This document shows positions 15,163 through 24,638 of a DNA stretch of 32,474 bases, piece after piece. Positions within the stretch are counted from its first letter, which is position 1. Each line of letters begins with the position of its first letter. This stretch comes from Bacillota bacterium (GTDB lineage Bacteria > Bacillota > Clostridia > Peptostreptococcales > Anaerovoracaceae), in the NCBI GenBank assembly GCA_029008005.1, contig JAQXIX010000008.1, positions 1-32,474 of the forward strand, in the 5' to 3' direction. The notes beneath the pieces were generated by a model that saw only the letters and a program-made list of their open reading frames with translations, was not told the DNA's origin and did not search any database. The position numbers and the translations under genes are program-made.

Positions 15163-15237
15163 TACATTATACGAGTCAAATTTATCAAAATATTTAATCA
15201 TTTAACTTTTAAGTTCAATAATCAAACGGAGGTGCTC

Positions 15238-18096
15238 ATGAATTTTAAAAAAATGACGCTGAACATCAACGGTGCAGACCGTATGTTCATCTGCGATCCT
15301 GAGAAAGACACTCTTGCTGACGTTGTCAGAAGACTCGGCCTTACAGGAACAAAAGTTGGATGCGGAACAGGCGTATGCGGTTCATGTTCTGTAATTCTTA
15401 ACGGCAAGGTAGTGCGCTCATGTACTAAAAAAATTGCCAAAATCGAGGAATACAGTGAAGTAATTACAATCGAAGGTATAGGGCAGCCTAGATTCCTTCA
15501 TCCTCTTCAGTTGGCATTTATGCACCACGGTGCAGTACAGTGCGGCTTCTGTATTCCAGGATTTATCGTTTCAGCTTATCAGCTTCTTCAGGAAAACCCC
15601 GACCCGACAAGAGAAGAAGTAAGAGACTGGTTCACCAAGCACAGAAATATCTGCCGCTGCACAGGATACAAGCAGATTGTTGACTCTGTAATGATTGCCG
15701 CTAAATGCATGCGCGGTGAAATCACTATGGATGAAATCAAACATCCTGAACCTGAAGTCGGCGAATACTACGGCAAACCGACACTCAGACCTTGTGCTCT
15801 CGCGAGAGTATGCGGTGTTGAAGATTACGGTGATGACATCGAACTCAAAATGCCTTCCGGAACTCTCCATGCTGTAATGGTTCAGCCTAGACTGGCAAGC
15901 CACGCTAAAATCAAAAACATTGATATCTCAGAAGCAGAAAAAATGCCGGGAGTATATAAGATTGTACTCGCTAAAGATATTAAGGGTTCAAACAGACTGG
16001 CATTCTTCTCATTCACACCGAGAACTCTGGCAACAGAAAAAACTCACCATGTAATCGCTGAAGACAAGATTATGAACTATGGTGACATCGTTGCCGTAGC
16101 AGTTGCAGACTCAAAGGAACACGCCAGAGCTGCTGCCGAAAAGGTGAAGGTTGAAATCGAGCAGCTTCCTGAATACAACAACTATCTGGAAGCCGTTATG
16201 CCTGATGCTATGAGAATACATGACGATCACCCTAACATGTGGTGCGTACAGCCTACAATCAAAGGTGCCGGTCATGATATTGAACCGCTCTTTGAAGATG
16301 CTCCTCACGTTGTTGAAGGAAGCTTCTACTCACAGAGAGAGCCTCACGGAAACATTGAAGGAGACTGCGTACAGGCTTATTTTGACGCTGACGGAATCCT
16401 TACTGTTCAGTGTAAGGCAATGGCTATCGGTGCAAACCTGGCTGATATTTCAGAAGCAACAGGCCTTCCTGTAGAAAAAATTCGTGTAATCGAGAACCCT
16501 ACAGGCGCATCATTCGGATGGTCAACAGCAGGACTTACATTCGCACTGGCTGCAATCGTGTGTCAGGCTTGTGACGGAATGCCTATAGCACTTTCTATGA
16601 CATATCAGGAACACATTGCTTATGCAGGCAAGAGAGCACCTTCATGGTCAAACTCAAGGCTGGCTTGCGATGATAACGGTAAGATTATCGCAGCCGAATG
16701 GGATTTCGGACTTGATCACGGTGCATATAACGAGCTGGGTGATGACCTTACATGGAGACCTGCAAGATTCACATACTTCCCTTACAACGTTCCTAACGTA
16801 AAAGGACTTTCAAGAGTTGCCACATCAAACCATGCATACGGCTGCGCATACAGAGGATACGGTTCGCCTCAGGCCTTTACATGCTCGGAAGCTATGATGG
16901 ATATGATGGCCGAAGAAATCGGAATGGATCCATTCGACATCAGATACGTTAACATCGCCAGACCGGGCGAGACCAACGTAAACCAGCATCTTTTCCGCGA
17001 ATATCCTATGGAAGCTATGATGGACAAGCTCAAGCCTCTCTATGAAGAAGCCAAGAAGCGTGCCGCAGAAGAAGACACTCCTGAAGTAAGAAGAGGTGTC
17101 GGAATCGCATGGGGCGGATACAACGTTACAGAAGGTTATGATGATCAGTGCACTCTCGGACTTGAAATTGCTCCGAACGGCAAGTTCATCAAATACGATA
17201 CATGGCAGGATGTCGGCCAGGGCGGTGACGCCGGCTCACTTGTAGTAACACTTGAGTGCCTCAAGGAGCTCGGTGTTAAGAAAGAAGATATCATTCTCAG
17301 ACAGAATGACAGTATATACGGAGTTGACTCCGGCTCATCAGCATCATCCCGTCAGCATTATATGAATACAAAAGCATGTAAGATGGCTGCAGACAAGCTT
17401 ATCAATGCAATGAGAAAACCGGACGGAACATTCAGAACATATGAAGAAATGGTCGCAGAAGGTATTCCTACAAGATACGATGCACAGTACGAAAACCACA
17501 CAGACCCTACCCTCTCGTATCTTGATCCTAATACCGGCGTTGGCGAACCTACTCCTGCATTTACATACGCACTCTTCATGGCGGAAGTTGCCGTTGATAC
17601 CAAGACAGGCAAGACAGAGGTTCTCCGCTTCACATGTATAGATGACGTGGGTGTAATCGGCAACCCTGTATGCCTCGACGGTCAGGCTTACGGAGGAATA
17701 GCACATTCAATCGGATTCGCACTTTATGAGGATTACGAAGATGTTAAGAAGCATAACAATATTGTAGGCTGCGGTATCGCATCGGCAAATATGCTCCCTG
17801 ATGATATCAGACTCATCCACTTCCAGACTCCTAGAGACACTTCACCGTTCGGTTCATCCGGCGGAAGCGAAGCTTTCCAGTCAGGCGACCACATGGCCGT
17901 TATTAACGCTATCAAGAACGCCTGCGGAGTCAGAGTATATGAACTTCCTGCAAGACCTGAAAAAGTCAAGGCAGGTCTCGAAGCACTGGCTAAGGGTGAG
18001 AAAGACCCTCTCAAGCCTCAGAAATACTTCCTGGGTTCAGACTTTGAAGAAGAAATGGAAAACATCAGAAATAACCCTGTATATTTCGAAGACTAA
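15238..18096 (+). CDS. mop: Mop-type molybdopterin aldehyde oxidoreductase 2
   Basis: 952 residues from the ATG at 15238 (GGAGG 5 nt upstream, exactly as in mop1). A GTG at 15232 overlaps the ribosome binding site and is unlikely. Clear paralog of the 3847-6804 protein: same 2Fe-2S ligands (C42, C47, C50, C62; C102, C105, C139, C141), same YRGYGSPQ active-site block and catalytic Glu E878 in GGSEAF. It lacks the last 30 or so residues of the first paralog's C-terminal tail. Substrate-pocket segments differ between the paralogs, which suggests different aldehydes or N-heterocycles, but this cannot be resolved by reading. A redox partner and a small redox protein follow on the same strand, so this copy keeps the complete module in one direction. 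Confidence 0.93.
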   Translation: MNFKKMTLNINGADRMFICDPEKDTLADVVRRLGLTGTKVGCGTGVCGSCSVILNGKVVRSCTKKIAKIEEYSEVITIEGIGQPRFLHPLQLAFMHHGAVQCGFCIPGFIVSAYQLLQENPDPTREEVRDWFTKHRNICRCTGYKQIVDSVMIAAKCMRGEITMDEIKHPEPEVGEYYGKPTLRPCALARVCGVEDYGDDIELKMPSGTLHAVMVQPRLASHAKIKNIDISEAEKMPGVYKIVLAKDIKGSNRLAFFSFTPRTLATEKTHHVIAEDKIMNYGDIVAVAVADSKEHARAAAEKVKVEIEQLPEYNNYLEAVMPDAMRIHDDHPNMWCVQPTIKGAGHDIEPLFEDAPHVVEGSFYSQREPHGNIEGDCVQAYFDADGILTVQCKAMAIGANLADISEATGLPVEKIRVIENPTGASFGWSTAGLTFALAAIVCQACDGMPIALSMTYQEHIAYAGKRAPSWSNSRLACDDNGKIIAAEWDFGLDHGAYNELGDDLTWRPARFTYFPYNVPNVKGLSRVATSNHAYGCAYRGYGSPQAFTCSEAMMDMMAEEIGMDPFDIRYVNIARPGETNVNQHLFREYPMEAMMDKLKPLYEEAKKRAAEEDTPEVRRGVGIAWGGYNVTEGYDDQCTLGLEIAPNGKFIKYDTWQDVGQGGDAGSLVVTLECLKELGVKKEDIILRQNDSIYGVDSGSSASSRQHYMNTKACKMAADKLINAMRKPDGTFRTYEEMVAEGIPTRYDAQYENHTDPTLSYLDPNTGVGEPTPAFTYALFMAEVAVDTKTGKTEVLRFTCIDDVGVIGNPVCLDGQAYGGIAHSIGFALYEDYEDVKKHNNIVGCGIASANMLPDDIRLIHFQTPRDTSPFGSSGGSEAFQSGDHMAVINAIKNACGVRVYELPARPEKVKAGLEALAKGEKDPLKPQKYFLGSDFEEEMENIRNNPVYFED

Positions 18097-18113
18097 GAAC
18101 AGGCACAGTTACG

Positions 18114-18146
18114 GGAGTGCGGCATGGTGCTGCACTCCTGTTTTTT
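18114..18146 (+). terminator. Terminator-like attenuator between mop2 and redox partner 2
   Basis: GGAGTGC (18114-18120) pairs with GCACTCC (18132-18138), extended by GCA/TGC inside the loop, followed by TG and six T. The partner's AGGA ribosome binding site comes immediately after the T-run. Partial termination would make more mop2 than partner mRNA from one promoter. Confidence 0.75.
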
Positions 18147-18157
18147 AGGATTTTATT

Positions 18158-20500
18158 ATGACAAACAAGATTAAAGAAATGAACGATTACCTCGGCGGTT
18201 TCAAAGACTGCCTCCAGCACGAAATATCCTTCTGCTCTGCTGAATGTCCTTTTAACCTGGACGTCAACACATTCATAAGCAGACTGCAGGAAGGCCGTTT
18301 TGACGCTGCCTATAAGCAATTTCGTGATGCGACCGGATTTCCTTTTATTGCCGAGGCAATATGTGACGGACCGTGCAAAAGCTCATGCCCTCTATCTGCC
18401 GGCAAAGGAGACTCCGTTAATCTTCCTGCCCTCGAGAAAGCATGCCTGACATATGTGAGAAAAAATGAACCGACATTTTACAACCTGCCCGGCAAGAAAA
18501 AATCAATTGCAATAATAGGCGGAGGCATCAGCGGAATGTCATGCATGCTCAGACTCGCCACAAAAAGATACAGCGTAACACTTTTCGAAAAAAGCAATCA
18601 ACTGGGCGGTCACCTTAACAGCATCATCAGCCCCGACCTGACAGAGGATGATTTCAATCTTCAGATGCAGCATCTTGATTATAATATAGAATACAACCGT
18701 GAAATAACTTCTCTTGATGAAATTATTTCCGATTACGATGCTGTCTATGTCGCTACCGGCAAGGACGGTAACAGCTATGGTATAAGAACTGATGTGGATT
18801 ATTCTGCTCTTACGGGAGAAATCGACGATCCTTCCGCTCCATGTGCTGTCATAAACAGCAAGGGTGTTTTCCTCGGCGGTTCCTTACTGGGCCGCGATTC
18901 GGTAAACGCTATGGCCGATGGGTTAAGAATTTCAACAGCCATTGACAATTATCTTATGACAGGGAATCTCAAGTATCCCCTTCACAAGACAACTGAGATT
19001 CAGATTGATGACTCTCTTATTAAAGAAACTCCTTCTGTCCCTGTTTCTGACTCTGTTTATGCTAAAGAAGAAGCTGTTGAAGAAGCAAAACGCTGCCTTA
19101 AATGTCAGTGCAGCGCCTGCAGACTTCACTGTGATTTAACCGCATACACACATAAATGGCCTTTGCGCCTTCGTGATGAAATTCTGGCAACTACTGCACC
19201 GGGCAAATCAGAGCTTCATGCTACACCGGCAGTCAGACTTATTAATACATGCACTCACTGCGGCCTTTGCAGGGAAACATGCCCGGAAAGCATAGATATG
19301 GATGGTCTGATCCAAGCGGCGAGAATCAGAATGCATAAACTCGAAAAGATGCCATGGGCCTTCAACGATTTTTTCCTGAGAGATATGGCCTTCTCTAACG
19401 GAGAAAAATCCTATCTCTGCCGCAAATCGCCTATCAGTGATAAATGTTCTTACGCCTTTTTCCCTGGATGCCAGCTTGGCAGCAGTGCTCCGGAACTGGT
19501 TACGGATACTTTTGAATATCTTCTGGATAAGGAGCCTGATACAGGAATAATGCTTGGCTGCTGCGGGGTTCCGGCTCTCTGGGCCGGCAACACGGACCTG
19601 CACCTCGACGAGCTGTCGAGAATACGAAAAGACTGGGAATCACTGGGAAAACCTGTTATGATTATCGCATGCCCTACATGTCGTAACAGATTCAAGGAAG
19701 ATCTGCCTGAAATCGAAACGGTTCTTCTGTATGAATTTATGGATAAACACGGTGTTTCCGAACTTCCCGGAATTACAGGCGCAAAAGCCTCAGAAACTGT
19801 TTTCAGCGTATTTGACCCTTGTGCAACAGATCCCGATGACACTGTCCGCAGTTCTGTCAGAAATCTGTGTCGCAAGGCATCTCTGGAACTTGAGCCTTTG
19901 CCTGTACAGGAAAAATGGACTGCATGCTGCAGCTACGGAGGACACGGTGCTATTGCCGATCCGGTTTTTGCTTCCGATGTTAAACATCGCCGTATCAGCG
20001 AAAGCGATAACCCTTATATAACATACTGTATAAACTGCAGAGATGCTTTCATGAGCGTTGGAAAACGAAGCCTTCATATTCTCAATCTGCTATTTGACAG
20101 GGAGCCTCATGAAAATACTGTTACGCAGCGTAGAAAGAATAGAGAACTGCTTAAAAACGCTTTACTTGCCCGATATGGCGAGGAACCTGTTCCTATGGAG
20201 GAATTAAGTATGAAACTTGAAATTTCCCCTGAACTGAAAAAGAAAATAAGCGATGACTATATCCTCGAAAGTGAAATTTGTGATGTTATAGGCTTTTGCG
20301 AAAAAACGGGCAGAACCATTTATGATACCGAAAAAGACACTTACGCGGGATATAAAAAAATCGGGAATATGACTTTCTGGGCCGAATACAGGAAACCCGC
20401 GGCATCAGATAGTTACGTGCTTGTAAATGCTTATTCCCATCGTATGGAAATAGAACTGGAGATGGTCTGGAATGGAGAAAAAATCGACATTGATATGTAA
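18158..20500 (+). CDS. Pyridine-nucleotide oxidoreductase / HdrB-like dicluster protein 2 (Mop redox partner)
   Basis: 780 residues, same architecture as the 9035-11341 protein. N-terminal GltD-type 4Fe-4S domain (C26, C30, C69, C73, C77). Rossmann motif IIGGGISGMS (119-128). Ferredoxin-like clusters (C313-C325, and an intact CTHCGLCRETCP at 365-376). Two CCG domains (C438, C468-C469, C505/C508; C554, C590-C591, C624/C627). The same C-terminal domain from about 655 on (AYSHRMEIELEMVWNG). All ligands of the second ferredoxin motif are present here, unlike in paralog 1. It follows mop2 by 61 bp across an attenuator hairpin and overlaps the small redox gene by 29 bp. Proposed role: cytosolic electron transfer between Mop and NAD(P) or a thiol couple. 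Confidence 0.9.
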   Translation: MTNKIKEMNDYLGGFKDCLQHEISFCSAECPFNLDVNTFISRLQEGRFDAAYKQFRDATGFPFIAEAICDGPCKSSCPLSAGKGDSVNLPALEKACLTYVRKNEPTFYNLPGKKKSIAIIGGGISGMSCMLRLATKRYSVTLFEKSNQLGGHLNSIISPDLTEDDFNLQMQHLDYNIEYNREITSLDEIISDYDAVYVATGKDGNSYGIRTDVDYSALTGEIDDPSAPCAVINSKGVFLGGSLLGRDSVNAMADGLRISTAIDNYLMTGNLKYPLHKTTEIQIDDSLIKETPSVPVSDSVYAKEEAVEEAKRCLKCQCSACRLHCDLTAYTHKWPLRLRDEILATTAPGKSELHATPAVRLINTCTHCGLCRETCPESIDMDGLIQAARIRMHKLEKMPWAFNDFFLRDMAFSNGEKSYLCRKSPISDKCSYAFFPGCQLGSSAPELVTDTFEYLLDKEPDTGIMLGCCGVPALWAGNTDLHLDELSRIRKDWESLGKPVMIIACPTCRNRFKEDLPEIETVLLYEFMDKHGVSELPGITGAKASETVFSVFDPCATDPDDTVRSSVRNLCRKASLELEPLPVQEKWTACCSYGGHGAIADPVFASDVKHRRISESDNPYITYCINCRDAFMSVGKRSLHILNLLFDREPHENTVTQRRKNRELLKNALLARYGEEPVPMEELSMKLEISPELKKKISDDYILESEICDVIGFCEKTGRTIYDTEKDTYAGYKKIGNMTFWAEYRKPAASDSYVLVNAYSHRMEIELEMVWNGEKIDIDM

Positions 20501-20666
20501 TAAATGCAGAGTTCCTTTAGAGGAAATAGAGGTTACATTTCGTTATCTGACGAAACAGTTCCGCCATAAGGTCAGCAGATGTCCTCAGTGCGGTCAGGTT
20601 TATATACCAGAAGATCTGGCTAAGGGGCGAATGGCTGAAGTAGAAAAAATACTGGAGGAAAAATAA
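20472..20666 (+). CDS. Small CxxC redox/zinc-ribbon protein 2 (DVU_1557-like)
   Basis: 64 residues: CNKC, then VTFRYLTKQFRHKVSRC, CPQCGQVYIPEDLAKGRMAE and a short helix. Paralog of the protein at 8815-9057. The start lies inside the end of the redox partner gene (29-bp overlap), implying coupled translation. Four Cys in two CxxC pairs could bind one zinc or iron. The conserved aromatic/basic stretch between the pairs may contact the partner protein (inference). Confidence 0.85.
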   Translation: MEKKSTLICNKCRVPLEEIEVTFRYLTKQFRHKVSRCPQCGQVYIPEDLAKGRMAEVEKILEEK

Positions 20667-22638
<1,972 letters not shown>

Positions 22639-24555
22639 TTAGAACAAGTTTTTTCTGTACATACTGTATATGTTTACAAGCTTCTCAACTTTCTGCTGAA
22701 CCTCAAGCTGAAGGTCTGACGCTTTATCATAATCTTTTTCTTCGAGAGCATTTACAATCTGTGTAAGCAGGCAAGTCTCGTCCAGAGTGTTCTTGCCGAT
22801 ATGGTCTCTGAGTTTTACAAATTTACCCCAGTAATGTCTGTCGTAGTCTGTGCAGTCATTATCGCTGTGAGCTTTTTCGCATTCTCTCAAGAGATCCATA
22901 ACTTCAGGCACCGTTCTGTTCTGAAGTTCTGCAGCCCACTGGTCAAGTACTGCTTCCTTGTAGGATTCAAGGGCAATTTCCGTCATCACATCATCTCTCT
23001 TGAATATTTCCAGTTTTTCCGGATATTTCTCAAAGGCTTCAATATTTTCCCACACTGTCCTTGGAGCATTACCGAAATATTTGTTTCGCTCTTCTTCAGT
23101 GTAATCATTGAAAACGTGTTTTTCGCTTCTGTATATTCTGTCCTTTTCCAGATAAAAATCTTCTTCTCCATATTCCTTTGAAATGGATTTTTCCAGAGCC
23201 TCAGGAGTTTTCCGGTTTTCCAGGGCTTCTTTTATTCCGTCGAGCATAGCCATATAGGATGCTGCGAGAACAAGGTATGTATTGCTCTTAGGATTCGGTG
23301 ATCTCAGTTCAAATCTCGTCGCCATAGGATTTCCTATTTCTCTTACAAGACCTGCCATTACAGTTCTGTTTCTTGAAGGCATCTTCACATCATGTCCCAG
23401 AGAAGTTACTGTACATACAGGTGCTTCGAATCCCGGTTTCAGACGTTTAAGGGAGTCGCTTGTGGAGCTTACAAAAGGATTGATTACTTCATAATTCTTA
23501 AGCAGTCCCATCAGTGCGCCGAAGCCCACCGGGCTCATGAACTCGGTATCTGTGTTAACAGAAGAAAACAGATTTATCATCCTTCCGTCTTTAAGCTTCG
23601 CCGCTACGCCCATGTGAGTATGCTCACCGTTTCCTGCCACGCCGTCAATAGGCTTGGCCATAAATGACACTTCCAGTCCGTATGTTCTGAAAATATCCCT
23701 TATTACGTATTTAATATGATTCTCGTTATCTGCTGCCTGAATCGCTGACGAATACTTCCAGTCAACTTCAAGCTGTTCCATTACATGGTCGTAATTTCCC
23801 GAGTTGCCGAATTTTGCTTTAACGCCGCCAACTTCCTTATGACCCATTTCCACTTCGAATCCGTATTTCTGAAGTACCAGAAGCGCCTCTTCAAGCGCTG
23901 TTCTTACAGGTCCCGTAGTTCGCTTCCAATACTGTTCTTTAAGAAGCTGTGCTGTGGATAACTGCTCTCTGTCAGCATCATCGTCAGGAGTTTTAACCCA
24001 GAACTCCAGCTCTGTCGCTGCCGTAATTACTACCTGATCGATATCGTCCACACTGTCTGCATCCAGATAATCAAATACGTACGGATTGTCTCTCAAAAGC
24101 TCCAGCAAATCCTGTTTGAAATTATATATCGCATCTCTCAGGATAACCCTCGATCCTACTCTGTCTGAATCATTGTGAACAAGCGATGACGGAATTCTCA
24201 ATGTTCCGACTGGTAATCCCGTTTCCGGATCCGGGTAATTGAAATTGTGATCTACAAACCAGTTTACTGTCACATCCGGAATAATATCAACCTTGGCATT
24301 GTTAAGATCCGCTATTCGCGGAAGTACAACGCTGGATCCGTCCGTCTGGACACCTGTCGCGAGAAATCCCGGTATGTCCTTTAGAAATTCTTCAACAGGG
24401 ATTTTCTCGTCCGTATCATGTCCTCCGACATCTATTCCGACAACAGAAACAAATTTCACTTCCGGATGAGCCTCCAGAGTTTTTCTTATTGTCTTTTCGT
24501 CGTGATCCTCGGCTGCCATAGTATAAAGCATTTTATCCAAGTCATATTTAAGCAT
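22639..24555 (-). CDS. Glutamine synthetase family protein with C-terminal helical extension
   Basis: 638 residues. The catalytic core shows the GS metal/substrate motifs TELEFWV (E182, E184), GNGEHTHMG (308-316), the arginine block SRNRTV and RFELRSPNPKSNTYL. Length exceeds GSI (about 450) and approaches that of GSIII, but the motifs are GSI-like. About 150 C-terminal residues are charged and helical and end in a coiled-coil-like stretch. Such long GS proteins occur in Clostridia. Expected reaction: ATP-dependent amidation of glutamate; a different amine or acid substrate cannot be excluded. First gene of a probable operon with serS. A 10-bp inverted repeat lies just upstream. Confidence 0.85.
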   Translation of the reverse strand: MLKYDLDKMLYTMAAEDHDEKTIRKTLEAHPEVKFVSVVGIDVGGHDTDEKIPVEEFLKDIPGFLATGVQTDGSSVVLPRIADLNNAKVDIIPDVTVNWFVDHNFNYPDPETGLPVGTLRIPSSLVHNDSDRVGSRVILRDAIYNFKQDLLELLRDNPYVFDYLDADSVDDIDQVVITAATELEFWVKTPDDDADREQLSTAQLLKEQYWKRTTGPVRTALEEALLVLQKYGFEVEMGHKEVGGVKAKFGNSGNYDHVMEQLEVDWKYSSAIQAADNENHIKYVIRDIFRTYGLEVSFMAKPIDGVAGNGEHTHMGVAAKLKDGRMINLFSSVNTDTEFMSPVGFGALMGLLKNYEVINPFVSSTSDSLKRLKPGFEAPVCTVTSLGHDVKMPSRNRTVMAGLVREIGNPMATRFELRSPNPKSNTYLVLAASYMAMLDGIKEALENRKTPEALEKSISKEYGEEDFYLEKDRIYRSEKHVFNDYTEEERNKYFGNAPRTVWENIEAFEKYPEKLEIFKRDDVMTEIALESYKEAVLDQWAAELQNRTVPEVMDLLRECEKAHSDNDCTDYDRHYWGKFVKLRDHIGKNTLDETCLLTQIVNALEEKDYDKASDLQLEVQQKVEKLVNIYSMYRKNLF

Positions 24556-24583
24556 TTATCGCTCCTTACTTCTTAAATGCAGA

Positions 24584-24612
24584 ACATTCCCGATAAATAC
24601 TCTCGGGAATGT
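24584..24612. repeat. Inverted repeat between UPF0182 and glutamine synthetase genes
   Basis: ACATTCCCGA (24584-24593) and TCGGGAATGT (24603-24612) form a perfect 10-bp stem with a 9-nt loop. No T-run follows on the minus strand, so it is either a weak terminator of UPF0182 or a regulatory hairpin in the leader of the glutamine-synthetase/serS operon. Confidence 0.6.
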
Positions 24613-24638
24613 CCTGAATCATAATATTTTTGATTTCA

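Larger units (their letters stand above)
14701..15229. repeat. Direct repeats of mop2 leader sequence upstream of AOR
   Basis: TTAAGCTCAATAATCAAACGG (14701-14721) matches 15209-15229 at 20 of 21 positions, the latter ending at the mop2 ribosome binding site. TACGAGTCAAATTTA (14736-14750) is identical to 15170-15184. The order of the two repeats is reversed in the left copy, as expected if one full leader was lost between two partial ones. This is probably a duplication or deletion scar. Confidence 0.65.
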
